32,149 nt of DNA, taken from an uncultured Oscillospiraceae bacterium (GTDB lineage: Bacteria > Bacillota > Clostridia > Oscillospirales > Oscillospiraceae). Each line of letters opens with the position of its first letter. Position 1 is the stretch's first letter. The notes under the pieces are model-generated. The model saw only the letters and a program-made list of their open reading frames with translations. It ran no database searches and was not told the origin of the DNA. Made by a program: the position numbers and the translations under genes. Below, one piece after another: positions 7,366-15,620 of this stretch. Where the stretch lies: positions 1 through 32,149 of the forward strand of contig CAKTNW010000025.1 in NCBI GenBank assembly GCA_934589145.1. The letters are read 5' to 3'.

Positions 7366-8208
7366 ATGACCGTCTATATTTGGATCGTCGCCATCAGTGT
7401 GGCAATGACAATCGGAACATTTATTCATCACGCTTTGCTGCGGAACTGGTACGACGTCTTTCTGGCGTTACCAATCGGGCTGGGATGGTTTCTGGCAGCG
7501 ACAGCGCTATACTTTCTGCTGCTGTACCTGATCTCTCTGACGGTAGACAAATCCAAGCCTGTCCGAAAAAAAGAGCCGTTTTTTCGCTGGCTGCTGAATC
7601 AGACGGTATGGCTGATTCTGCATCTGGGACGGGTCGAGATTCAATGCACCGGGCTTGAAAAGCTGGAGGGTCTGTCCCCGTTTCTGCTGGTAGCCAATCA
7701 CCGCTCCAACTTTGACCCGTTCATTGCCATTGCCACCTGTCCGCAGGCGGATTTAGCCTACATTGCCAAGCCAGAGATTTTTGATATTCCCATCACTGGG
7801 CGCATCGTACATAAGTGCTTTTTTCTGCCTATCAACAGGACGGATAACCGCGAAGCGCTGGGAACCATCAAATATGCTGCCAAACTGTTGCAGAAGGGCG
7901 TTGTGTCCTTCGGTATTTACCCGGAGGGAACCCGCAGCAAGACAGGAGAACTGTTGCCATTCCGCAGTGGCGCGTTCCAAATTGCAAAACGCGCAGGCGC
8001 GCCTATCGTAATTGTAAAAACGTCCGGCACCGAGTTGATCGCGCATCGCTTTGCTCGAAAACGCACAATAGTCCGGTTTGATGTATTGGATGTGCTGGAG
8101 GGTTCCGCTGTTTCCAAATTGCCTACACGAGAGATTAGCGATTACGCTCGAAGTCTGATGCTGGGGGACATACAAACAACGCCAACAGAGAAAGAGACAA
8201 ACCTATGA
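7366..8208 (+). CDS. 1-acyl-sn-glycerol-3-phosphate acyltransferase-like protein (PlsC family)
   Basis: A membrane acyltransferase that would add an acyl chain to lysophosphatidic acid or a related acceptor. Two N-terminal membrane segments (about residues 4-22 and 32-58) precede the acyltransferase domain. The catalytic NHRSNFDP gives H112 and D117 (HX4D), and the phosphate-binding YPEGTRSKTG lies at 185-194. The 280-residue length is usual. ATG 7366 was chosen because it follows AAGAGGATAG; the longer open frame upstream only overlaps the previous gene. The stop codon overlaps the kinase start (ATGA), showing a translationally coupled operon. Confidence 0.9.
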   Translation: MTVYIWIVAISVAMTIGTFIHHALLRNWYDVFLALPIGLGWFLAATALYFLLLYLISLTVDKSKPVRKKEPFFRWLLNQTVWLILHLGRVEIQCTGLEKLEGLSPFLLVANHRSNFDPFIAIATCPQADLAYIAKPEIFDIPITGRIVHKCFFLPINRTDNREALGTIKYAAKLLQKGVVSFGIYPEGTRSKTGELLPFRSGAFQIAKRAGAPIVIVKTSGTELIAHRFARKRTIVRFDVLDVLEGSAVSKLPTREISDYARSLMLGDIQTTPTEKETNL

Positions 8209-9083
8209 TAACATACCATGTTTTATACAATCCCCATGCAGGGAATGGGCGCGGCAAGGAAGCCGCCTACCGGCTGGCTACGTTATTGCCCGATGACAAA
8301 ATTTTGTTCCAAGATATTACGGAAGTCGACGATTACGGTGGATTTTTCGACTCGCTCCCTCACGATGACCGTGTGGTGATCGCGGGCGGCGACGGGACGT
8401 TGAACCGCTTTATCAACGATACTGCGCCGCTGATCATCGAACGGAACATCTATTACTTTGCTACCGGCAGTGGAAATGATTTTCTCACCGACATTGGAGG
8501 AAAAGCAGGTGACACACCTCGCCCCATTAACCAGTACCTTCAAAAGCTGCCGTCGGTGTATGTGAACAGCACACGCCGTTATTTCCTCAACGGCATCGGC
8601 TATGGCATTGACGGTTACTGCTGTCTGGAGGGCGACCGTCAGCGGGAGCGCTCTACAAAGCCGGTCAATTATACATCCATCGCCATAAAGGGTCTGCTGT
8701 TCCACTATAAACCCACCTCCGCCGTTGTCACGGTGGATGGCGTAAAGCACACATACAAGCATGTCTGGTTGGCTCCGACCATGAACGGGCGTTACTACGG
8801 CGGCGGCATGATCCCGACGCCGCAGCAGGATCGTCTCGCGCAGCCGAAGCAGCTATCCGTCATGGTGTTCCGCAGTCCCGGTAAGTTGAGAGCCTTGACT
8901 GTCTTTCCCTCTATTTTCAAGGGAAAGCATATCAAGCATACGGATGTGGTGGAAGTTCTGACCGGTCAGGAGATCACGGTGCAGTTTGACCGTCCTGCCC
9001 CACTTCAGATCGACGGAGAAACAATTCCCGATGTAACTACATATCGCGCGTCGGCCTGCGCAGAGGTGCTGGCAGAAAGGTAA
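8205..9083 (+). CDS. Diacylglycerol/sphingoid lipid kinase (LCB5/DagK family)
   Basis: An ATP-dependent lipid kinase of 292 residues, peripheral to the membrane. It has the family's order of motifs: YNPHAGNGRG (8-17), IAGGDGTLN (59-67, nucleotide binding), ATGSGNDF (86-93), NGIGYGIDGY, and near the C-terminus the dimetal/structural LQIDGE. It would phosphorylate diacylglycerol or a similar lipid, opposing the PAP2-like protein and yielding phosphatidic acid. The start overlaps the acyltransferase stop by four bases. The exact lipid cannot be told from sequence. Confidence 0.92.
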   Translation: MITYHVLYNPHAGNGRGKEAAYRLATLLPDDKILFQDITEVDDYGGFFDSLPHDDRVVIAGGDGTLNRFINDTAPLIIERNIYYFATGSGNDFLTDIGGKAGDTPRPINQYLQKLPSVYVNSTRRYFLNGIGYGIDGYCCLEGDRQRERSTKPVNYTSIAIKGLLFHYKPTSAVVTVDGVKHTYKHVWLAPTMNGRYYGGGMIPTPQQDRLAQPKQLSVMVFRSPGKLRALTVFPSIFKGKHIKHTDVVEVLTGQEITVQFDRPAPLQIDGETIPDVTTYRASACAEVLAER

Positions 9084-9088
9084 CAGAA

Positions 9089-9853
9089 ATGCAGAAGGTT
9101 AAGCTAAGGATTCAATCTGAACAGACGCGCTGGCGTATGTGGTTTTGGACAGTATGCGAGCTGTTTGTGCTGTACTCCATGCTGCGCTCTCTGCATTCAG
9201 GGCCGGTGTCCGATGCGCTGGTGTGCCTGCTGGTAGGCGTCGGTGTGGCAGTACCGTATATCCTTGAGGCTTTCGGCTACCGGATGTCTGATACGCTGTT
9301 TGTGTTCAGCCTGCTTTACCTGCTGGCCTCCATGTCAGGACGGATTTACAAGCTGTACTATCTCATTGCGCATTGGGATAAACTGCTGCATCTATGCGGC
9401 GGTGTGGTTTTTGCCCTGTTTGGCTCTTATCTCCCTGTGGTGATAAACAGGAAATACGAGAATGATCGTCTGCTGCGTGTGCTTTTCGCGGTGCTGTTCT
9501 CTATTTCCGTTTCTGCGCTATGGGAATTCTACGAATTTGGCATTCGCTGGTTCGGCATGGATATGCAGCGGGACACAATCATTCACGCCATCCATTCTTA
9601 CGACTTAGGCGAGGCCACCGGCGTGATCGGCAGCATCGACCAAATTGACAGCGTCATCGTCAATGGAGAACCGTTGGAGGGCTATATCGATATTGGCTTG
9701 ATCGACACAATGGGCGATATGATGATTGAAACGGCAGGAGCTGCGGCCTACGCTGTCGTATTTGCACTGGATAAAGGCCGTCACCCCGCTTTTATCCATG
9801 CTGCAATGGCTTCTCTACCCGGAAAGAAGTCCGTTCATGCACAAGCCGAGTAA
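9089..9853 (+). CDS. YjdF-like integral membrane protein
   Basis: A 254-residue protein with about six membrane segments. Conserved polar patches typical of the YjdF/DUF2238 family are HWDKLLHLCGG (95-105), ALWEFYEFG (143-151) and IDTMGDMMIETAG (205-217). These sit at membrane edges and look like a metal or substrate site, but the family has no proven function. It starts five bases after the kinase stop. Its position among lipid enzymes suggests a role on lipids. Confidence 0.75.
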   Translation: MQKVKLRIQSEQTRWRMWFWTVCELFVLYSMLRSLHSGPVSDALVCLLVGVGVAVPYILEAFGYRMSDTLFVFSLLYLLASMSGRIYKLYYLIAHWDKLLHLCGGVVFALFGSYLPVVINRKYENDRLLRVLFAVLFSISVSALWEFYEFGIRWFGMDMQRDTIIHAIHSYDLGEATGVIGSIDQIDSVIVNGEPLEGYIDIGLIDTMGDMMIETAGAAAYAVVFALDKGRHPAFIHAAMASLPGKKSVHAQAE

Positions 9854-10528
9854 CGCATCGCCGGAGAATCGGCGGATACGAATCGCCAAATGTCTGCTTG
9901 CATTGGTTTGGCTCATAATCATTGCAGTATGTCTGCTGCATAAAGATGAGTTTACGCTGGAGGGCATTTTGAGCTATACACCCCAGCAGCCAATTTTAGC
10001 CGCAGCAGTATTATGGATGCTGTTTGCGGTGAAAAGTCTGAGCATCTTTTGTATAGTGGTCTGCTCTATGCTGCCAGCGGCATTTTGTTTCCATTGCCCG
10101 TGGCAATCGCGGTAAACATCGCAGGCACAGCGGTCATGGTCAGTATTCCCTATTGGTTGGAGAAAAAGCTGGGCCGTCAAGCAGTGCAGTATATTCTGCA
10201 TCGCTGGCCGAAATCCGCCATGCTCCACGATCTTCGCGGCGGCAGTGATTTCTTTTTCGTGCTGATCGTCCGCTTGCTGGGCATCCTGTCTGCTGATGTA
10301 GTCAGCGCATATATGGGTGCAGTAAACGTGAAGTACCGAGCCTACCTGCCCGCTTGTCTGCTGGGCTTCCTGCCAACCTGTGTATTGTTCCCTATTATGG
10401 GAATAAGCGTTTCGGATATACGCTCTCCACAGTTTCTTACTGCGGCAGGCATCGAACTTGCAGCAATGCTGCTCTCCTGCATCGCATTTCATTTCTATCG
10501 AAAAAAACACACAACGCACAAAAATTGA
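9837..10528 (+). pseudogene. VTT/TVP38-TMEM64 (DedA-like) membrane protein, frameshifted
   Basis: The family is implicated in lipid scrambling and transport across membranes. The start MHKPSNASPENRR (ATG 9837, ribosome site GGAAAGAAG) overlaps the previous gene by 17 bases. The reading continues through two membrane spans to AVKSLSIF near 10050, where it shifts. The rest, YSGLLYAASGILFPLPVAIAV...LGRQAVQYILHRWPKS...FFFVLIVRLLGILSADVVSAYMG, lies in another frame and ends at 10528. Adding one T to the T-run at about 10050-10053 restores a single protein of about 230 residues. It is either a real inactivating deletion, phase variation at a homopolymer, or a sequencing error. All VTT motifs are otherwise intact. 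Confidence 0.8.
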
Positions 10529-10554
10529 CATACAACAGAAAGGACGAATGAACT

Positions 10555-11934
10555 ATGAGCATTACCGAAAAAATCTCCCATGCAGCCGAACGCAAAGCCT
10601 TTGAAACGATTTTGGACTCCATGCTGAAAAAGGGCCAGACGCAGGATGTAGGCGACCTTGCCGAACAGCTCATCGACATGATCCAGAAGATTCACAAGGG
10701 GACTTGGAGTGACAAGTCTTACGAAACGCTGCGCATGATTGCGGAAAATCCAGATGGCAAGTGGGCGCATTACACCCAACGCCTGATCCGGGAGAACGAT
10801 CCCTACATCCTCAAGACCTTCCTGACCAATGTGGCCTACGAGGGAGGCTTCCGGGGCTATCAGACGGCGCAGGAGAACGCCGCCAAATACGACATCAATG
10901 TACCTTGGCTGATCCTGATGGACCCTACATCCGCCTGCAATATGCACTGCACCGGCTGTTGGGCGGCGGAGTATGGTCACAAGCAGAGCCTGACCTTCGA
11001 GGAAATGGACCGGGTGCTGACAGAGGCCAAGGAACTGGGTACCCACGCCTGCCTCTTCACCGGCGGCGAGCCGCTGCTGCGGAAAAAAGACATCATCCGC
11101 CTATGCGAGAAGCACCGGGATATGGCGTTCCACGCCTTTACCAACGGCACCCTCATCGACGAGGAATTTTGTCAGGAGATGCTGCGGGTGGGCAACTTCT
11201 TCGTGTCCATCAGCGTCGAGGGCTTTGAGGAAGCCAACGATGGCCGCCGTGGACAGGGACATTTCCAGAAAGCGCTGGACGCGATGGAACTGATGCACAG
11301 CCACCGCATCCCCTTCGGCGTGTCCATCTGCTACACCAGCCGGAACTACAAGGTGGTCACCAGCGACGAGTTTTTGGATCTGCTGATCTCCAAGGGCTGC
11401 ATTTTTGCGTGGTATTTCCACTATATGCCCGTGGGTTTGAATGCCGATACCTCCCTGCTGCTGACGCCGGAGCAAAGAGCATACATGAAAGACCGTGTCC
11501 GAGAGATTCGGGGGCTTACCGGCGGCAAGGAGCTGTACTGCATCGACTTCCAGAACGACGGCGAGTTTGCAGGCGGATGCGTAGCCGGCGGCAGAATTTA
11601 CTGCCATATCAATGCTGCTGGTGATGTGGAGCCCTGCGTGTTCATCCACTATTCCAGCGCCAATATCCGGGACAAGAGCTTTTTGGAGTGCTTGCAGCAG
11701 CCGCTGTTCAAGCTCTACCGCAAGGGACAGCCCTTCAACGGCAACCACCTGCGGCCCTGCCCCATGCTGGAGAATCCGGAGCTGCTGCCGAAGATGGTGG
11801 CCCAGAGCGGTGCGCACTCCACCGACCTTGAAGCCCCGGAAAGCGCGGAACATCTGTGTGAAAAGTGCAAGGCCTACGCTGAGTGCTGGAAGCCCGAAGC
11901 CGAAAAGCTCTGGACAGAAGAAAATCATCATTGA
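10555..11934 (+). CDS. Radical SAM enzyme with SPASM-like C-terminal cysteines
   Basis: A 459-residue enzyme that would bind a [4Fe-4S] cluster through CNMHCTGC (C128, C132, C135) and cleave S-adenosylmethionine to start a radical reaction. GGEP lies at 170-173. The C-terminal part has GGCVAGGRIYCHIN, GDVEPCVF, HLRPCPM and LCEKCKAYAECW (C342, C350, C361, C402, C435, C438, C444), arranged like the auxiliary-cluster region of SPASM/twitch proteins. About 115 residues precede the barrel and are helical. It starts 26 bases after the membrane gene with AGAAAGGA. All upstream operon neighbours handle lipids, so a lipid or acyl chain is the best guess for its substrate. Peptide modification is less likely because no precursor peptide is obvious, unless it is the small protein next door. 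Confidence 0.9.
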   Translation: MSITEKISHAAERKAFETILDSMLKKGQTQDVGDLAEQLIDMIQKIHKGTWSDKSYETLRMIAENPDGKWAHYTQRLIRENDPYILKTFLTNVAYEGGFRGYQTAQENAAKYDINVPWLILMDPTSACNMHCTGCWAAEYGHKQSLTFEEMDRVLTEAKELGTHACLFTGGEPLLRKKDIIRLCEKHRDMAFHAFTNGTLIDEEFCQEMLRVGNFFVSISVEGFEEANDGRRGQGHFQKALDAMELMHSHRIPFGVSICYTSRNYKVVTSDEFLDLLISKGCIFAWYFHYMPVGLNADTSLLLTPEQRAYMKDRVREIRGLTGGKELYCIDFQNDGEFAGGCVAGGRIYCHINAAGDVEPCVFIHYSSANIRDKSFLECLQQPLFKLYRKGQPFNGNHLRPCPMLENPELLPKMVAQSGAHSTDLEAPESAEHLCEKCKAYAECWKPEAEKLWTEENHH

Positions 11935-11947
11935 TGGAGGTATGGAT

Positions 11948-12157
11948 ATGAAGATGGCAAATCATGACTGTCGTGAAAAGAAGCACTGCAAGTGCAGAGG
12001 CTTTCTGAAATTTGTTTTCGGTGCGGGCGTTCTTGGCTTGCTTGCGCACATGGTATATGGCTGGATCGATCCCGGCAAAAAGAATGCTCTCAAAGAGCTG
12101 TTTTCTCGTAATGAATACGATGACACCGATAGAAGTAGTGAGGATTTTGCCGACTGA
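11948..12157 (+). CDS. Small single-span membrane protein
   Basis: A 69-residue protein with an N-terminal His/Cys/Lys-rich stretch (HDCREKKHCKCRG), one membrane segment (about residues 18-38, LKFVFGAGVLGLLAHMVYGW) and an acidic tail. ATG 11948 was chosen over 11942 because GGAGG at 11936-11940 is correctly spaced only for it. It starts 13 bases after the radical SAM gene and closes the operon. It may be a membrane anchor or partner for that enzyme, or a substrate peptide. No family was recognised. Confidence 0.65.
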   Translation: MKMANHDCREKKHCKCRGFLKFVFGAGVLGLLAHMVYGWIDPGKKNALKELFSRNEYDDTDRSSEDFAD

Positions 12158-12246
12158 AAGGGAGTTGCCCATACTGTTTAGCTCCCTGCCACACGACATA
12201 TTTCCGCGAAGCGTTCAAAGCGACCAACTTGTTTCGCTTTATTAAA

Positions 12247-12290
12247 CAGCGAGTGAGCCGCAAGGAAATGCGGCTCACTCGCTGCTTTTT
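12247..12290 (+). terminator. Strong rho-independent terminator of the lipid operon
   Basis: A perfect 16-bp stem (12247-12262 with 12269-12284, outer arm CAGCGAGTGAGCCGCA) with loop AGGAAA, then CTTTTT. It sits immediately upstream of the next gene's ribosome site, so it could also act as a leader control for that gene. Confidence 0.9.
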
Positions 12291-12305
12291 AGAAAGGAGA
12301 GTCGT

Positions 12306-13721
12306 ATGTCTGAATTTATTCTTATGGCGGGGTATAGCTATGATGAGTTTAGAGGCTTGCATGATACGGCTCCTGACGATGTTATCTATGAATATGCAGA
12401 CTCTCCGGCAGAGCTTACACGCCTATCACGTTCTAGGAAGTACAACTGTATCTTTTGCCACACAAGTGTTTTGGATTCCATTCCCTATATTTGCGCCATG
12501 AGAAGTATTCAGGCGGTACCTATTATCATCGGCTCAATTCAGCACTGCATAACTGTTGGTACAATAAAGCACTATATTGATGCCGCTGTGCAGCATAACA
12601 ATCTTATTGCTGTTGGAGATATGCAGGTAGATTTTGAACGCAGAATAGTTAGTGTGCAGGGACACGAAATCAGCCTGACCGCCACAGAGTTTGATATATT
12701 GTCATTGCTTATCTCCAATCCCAAAAGAGTGTTTACTTATGAAATGATCGTGGATATTATCTGGAATGAGGATTGTACTTTTTACTCTAAAAAAGTAATT
12801 CACAACCATGTCAGTAATATAAAGAAGAAAATCCGCACAGTAGCCCTGTTTATCGTTTCTTCGGCAGCAATCGTGCTGTTGGTGAAATTGATCTCTTTGC
12901 ATCGCTCGATGAAAGAATTGTCCGAGGGCTTTTCGGACAATCTCAGATCGGCAACAAATGCAGGGATATACCTGTCCTGCGGTGACAAACAGATGCGGGC
13001 GCTCGCCCGTGAGATCGACGCTGAGCTGGAAAATCTGAAAAGGCTGCGTAAAAAGTACGCCGAAGGAGATCAGGAGGTAAAGCGCACGATCACAAATCTT
13101 GCACACGATTTAAGAACACCGCTGACTGCCGTTTACGGTTATGTTCAGCTGCTGAAAGATGAAACGGACGAAGCTGCAAAAGCGGAATACTTACAGGTTA
13201 TCGACGATCAGGTTGTGAAGATGAAAGGATTGCTCGAAGAATTTTTCGATTATTCCGTTCTGACCACAAAGTTCGTTGCTTCCGAAGTGGTCTTTTCCGA
13301 TGTTTCCCTGAATGAAGTGCTGACCGAGTGCATCGGCTCATTTTACGGGGCTTTTTCAAAACGTGAGATCAAACCGGAGATCATTCTTCCGCAGGAGGAG
13401 ATCGTCATCCGCTCCAATGCGGACTGCCTGACCAGAATTTTCGGCAATCTGATCAGCAACGCACTGAAATACAGCAAGGATGATTTTACGGTGGTACTTT
13501 CTCCAGACGGGACGATCACATTTGAGAACACGGCGAAGGAATTGGACGATATTGCCGTCGGAAAACTGTTTGACCGGTTTTTCAGTGTTGATTCAGGAAA
13601 AACGTCAACGGGTTTAGGACTCTCGATTGCAAAAGATTTGACCGAAAAACTCGGTGGGAAAATAACGGCACAGTATCAAAACGGCAAGCTGGTCATCGTG
13701 TGGAAGCCGAATAAAAATTAA
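12306..13721 (+). CDS. Response regulator-histidine kinase in-frame fusion
   Basis: A 471-residue chimera. Residues 1-100 resemble a degenerate receiver without a clear phosphoacceptor Asp. Residues 105-176 are an OmpR-type winged-helix domain (SLTATEFDILSLLISNPKRV, VIHNHVSNIKKK) that stops before the wing and its usual YIKTVWGIGYKF. The frame then passes at about 12834 directly into a membrane segment (178-197, ALFIVSSAAIVLLVKLISL) and a kinase: H-box NLAHDLRTPLTAVYGY with H267, N-box NLISNALKYS, G-box STGLGLSIAKDL. No extracellular sensor domain is present. The expected arrangement is two separate genes, regulator then kinase, so an internal deletion probably fused them. The kinase part looks intact. 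DNA binding through a wingless domain tied to the membrane is doubtful. The ribosome site is AGAAAGGAGAG. Confidence 0.85.
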   Translation: MSEFILMAGYSYDEFRGLHDTAPDDVIYEYADSPAELTRLSRSRKYNCIFCHTSVLDSIPYICAMRSIQAVPIIIGSIQHCITVGTIKHYIDAAVQHNNLIAVGDMQVDFERRIVSVQGHEISLTATEFDILSLLISNPKRVFTYEMIVDIIWNEDCTFYSKKVIHNHVSNIKKKIRTVALFIVSSAAIVLLVKLISLHRSMKELSEGFSDNLRSATNAGIYLSCGDKQMRALAREIDAELENLKRLRKKYAEGDQEVKRTITNLAHDLRTPLTAVYGYVQLLKDETDEAAKAEYLQVIDDQVVKMKGLLEEFFDYSVLTTKFVASEVVFSDVSLNEVLTECIGSFYGAFSKREIKPEIILPQEEIVIRSNADCLTRIFGNLISNALKYSKDDFTVVLSPDGTITFENTAKELDDIAVGKLFDRFFSVDSGKTSTGLGLSIAKDLTEKLGGKITAQYQNGKLVIVWKPNKN

Positions 13722-13792
13722 AACAGAAATACAAAGCCAAGCGGCAGGCGGCTTGCATTTCCACCGTGAATTTTTGAATTGGAGGATAAACC

Positions 13793-13921
13793 GTGAAGAA
13801 ACTGCTTTATATCATTCCGCCCCTTCTGCTGTTGACAGCGGTCGGCGCGCTTATGCTCTGTAAGCACCGTGCAGAGCAATTCGGTATCGACTGTCTGTCC
13901 GATTTGGACAGCGACCTCTGA
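13793..13921 (+). CDS. Short hydrophobic peptide, possibly a truncated gene
   Basis: A 42-codon frame with GTG start and the strong ribosome site GGAGGATAAACC. It reads MKKLLYIIPPLLLLTAVGAL and continues MLCKHRAEQFGIDC, so it has a signal-peptide or membrane-anchor start and almost nothing after it. It may be the remains of a secreted protein that followed the kinase, cut near the island end. Confidence 0.45.
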   Translation: MKKLLYIIPPLLLLTAVGALMLCKHRAEQFGIDCLSDLDSDL

Positions 13922-14010
13922 CCCATTTTTGACCCAGATTGGAACCGGAACAGGCAGTTCCGGACGGAAGCAACGAAAAATCTGTCCAGTAAACAGCGGT
14001 AAACAGCTTG

Positions 14011-14039
14011 AAACGGAGCCTAAACGGCTCCGTTTTTTC
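14011..14039 (+). terminator. Rho-independent terminator
   Basis: A 10-bp stem AAACGGAGCC / GGCTCCGTTT (14011-14020 with 14026-14035) followed by TTTTC, ending the last island transcript just before the attachment site. Confidence 0.85.
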
Positions 14040-14050
14040 TTCGAGACAAC

Positions 14051-14095
14051 CTACGGACCAGAAGGCCGGGGGTTCGAATCCCTCACGGCGTGCCA
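14051..14095 (+). repeat. tRNA-Arg(ACG) 3' half, probable attachment site (attR)
   Basis: The sequence from the anticodon loop CTACGGA (anticodon ACG) onward is a perfect tRNA 3' half. It has the 3' anticodon-stem strand CCAGA, variable loop AGGCC, T-arm GGGGG-TTCGAAT-CCCTC, acceptor strand ACGGCGT, discriminator G and CCA. Upstream bases (TCGAGACAAC) cannot form the anticodon stem or any D-arm, so this is no functional tRNA. Tyrosine integrases commonly cross over in the anticodon loop of tRNA genes and leave such a copy at one island end. An intact tRNA-Arg would be expected left of position 1, next to the integrase. Confidence 0.8.
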
Positions 14096-14135
14096 AAAAT
14101 CCTCGAAATCGTAAGATTTTGGGGATTTTTGTTTT
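14094..14135 (+). terminator. Terminator of the displaced tRNA-Arg
   Basis: A 17-bp stem (14094-14110 with 14115-14131, two G-T pairs) with loop GTAA, then TTTTG. It begins within the CCA end and is the natural terminator of the original tRNA gene. Confidence 0.85.
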
Positions 14136-14291
14136 GCATAAGTAATTATTAAATAGGAAGTGACCTTCCGCTACGGCGGCTGCCTGCTGAAGCAATGCAG
14201 ACTTCCATACTTGAACAGGCTGTAACACATGCAGCATGCGGTTTTCCCACATTTGCCGGCGTGTCCCCTGCTTTCTAAACCGTCAGCCGTC

Positions 14292-15602
14292 TCACCGATA
14301 GACCAGCTTGCTCGTTCTGCGCAGCACGATGGCGGCGCATAGCGTCACAAGCTCGGTGACAAACGGCGCGAGCCAGATGGTCTCCGTGCCGAAAGCCAGC
14401 GGCAGGCAGAAAATCAGCATCGCCTTCAACGCGATGCCGCGGCTGACGGCGATGGCATTGGCCGTTCCGGTGCGCTTGGTGGAGAAAAAGTACGCCGTAT
14501 AGATGAGGTTCGGCGCCATGGGAACGAAGGACAGCGCGAACAGCGGCAGCGCCGCCGTGGCTTCCTTTACCAGCGCCGGCTCCCTGTTGAAAATGCGGAT
14601 GACCGGAGCATCAAAGAAGAACAGCGCCCCATAGATCAGCACCGACAGCACGATGTTGATGATAAGGCCGCTGCGGAAGTACCAGGCCAGACCCTTGCTG
14701 TCCTTTCTGCCGTAGCACTGGCCCCATAAGGGCTGCAAGCCCTGCGCCACGCCGGAGAGAATGGCGTTGGCCAGCGAGTAGATAAAGCTCAGAACACTGA
14801 AGGTGGACACGCCGATATCGCCGATGAGCCGCGAGAGCATCAGGTTATAGCACAGGGCCGTGACAGGTGTGGTGAGCTGGGTGACCGCCTCCGGTACGCC
14901 GCGCTTGCAGACCTTTCCCATCAGTGCGCCGCTGAGCTGGAACCGACAGATACGCAGATCGCCCTTTCGCCGCAGGAAGTGTGTCAGCAGCACCAGAACC
15001 GTCAGCACCTGTCCCAGGCCGGACGCGATGGCCGCGCCGATGACGCCCATCTGCAGCGGGAAGATGAACAGCCAATCCAGAAAGATATTGGCAGCGGCGC
15101 CCGCGCACATGCCCGCAAAGGACAGCGTGGGTGAGCCATCGTTGCGGACGAACACCGACAGGCATGTACCCATCAGCATGGGAATGGAGAACGCGGAGTA
15201 GTAAAAAAGATACTGCGCCGCCATCTCCCGCATCTCCGGGCCGAGGTTTCTTGCACCGCTGATATCCACGATCTGCTGAGAAAACACCATGCCCACGGCC
15301 ATCAGGACAGCGGACATGAGCAGCGTCAGAGAAAACGCGGTCATAAAGGCGTGATTGGCCCCCTCCCTGTCGCCGCGGCCCATGCGGATGGCCACCACCG
15401 TGGCCCCGCCCATGGGAAACATGGCGGTGACCGCCACCACAAAGGTGATGAACGGCACGGCGATATTCACCGCGCCAAGGGCTGCGGAGCCTACTCCCTG
15501 CCCCACGAAGATGCCGTCCACAACGTTATAGAGATACGTCACGAACAGACCGCCCAGCGCGGGAAGGATGTAACGGATCAAAGCTTTTGCGTTTGCGTTC
15601 AT
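14292..15602 (-). CDS. MATE-family efflux transporter (pump 1)
   Basis: A 436-residue multidrug/toxin extrusion protein with 12 membrane segments that exports drugs or organic cations using an ion gradient. The N-lobe has ALGGLFVTYLYNVVDGIFVG and FPMGGATVVAIRMGRGD; the C-lobe repeats the pattern with GVPEAVTQLTTPV and GVAQGLQPLWGQCYGRKD. ATG 15602 follows TGGAGGGTATTTCAC; the open frame upstream is only the leader. The gene is transcribed away from the MarR gene from a near-consensus promoter. Its leader can fold as an attenuator, so both repression and drug-linked antitermination are plausible. Confidence 0.93.
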   Translation of the reverse strand: MNANAKALIRYILPALGGLFVTYLYNVVDGIFVGQGVGSAALGAVNIAVPFITFVVAVTAMFPMGGATVVAIRMGRGDREGANHAFMTAFSLTLLMSAVLMAVGMVFSQQIVDISGARNLGPEMREMAAQYLFYYSAFSIPMLMGTCLSVFVRNDGSPTLSFAGMCAGAAANIFLDWLFIFPLQMGVIGAAIASGLGQVLTVLVLLTHFLRRKGDLRICRFQLSGALMGKVCKRGVPEAVTQLTTPVTALCYNLMLSRLIGDIGVSTFSVLSFIYSLANAILSGVAQGLQPLWGQCYGRKDSKGLAWYFRSGLIINIVLSVLIYGALFFFDAPVIRIFNREPALVKEATAALPLFALSFVPMAPNLIYTAYFFSTKRTGTANAIAVSRGIALKAMLIFCLPLAFGTETIWLAPFVTELVTLCAAIVLRRTSKLVYR

Positions 15603-15620
15603 GTGAAATACCCTCCAGAA

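Noticed and set aside
12160..12246. Additional small gene between the lipid operon and the fusion kinase
   Set aside because: No frame with a ribosome site; the stretch holds only a weak GGGAG/CTCCC pairing before the terminator.
14041..14095. Functional tRNA-Arg gene
   Set aside because: There is no D-arm, acceptor 5' strand or anticodon-stem 5' strand upstream, so only the 3' half exists.
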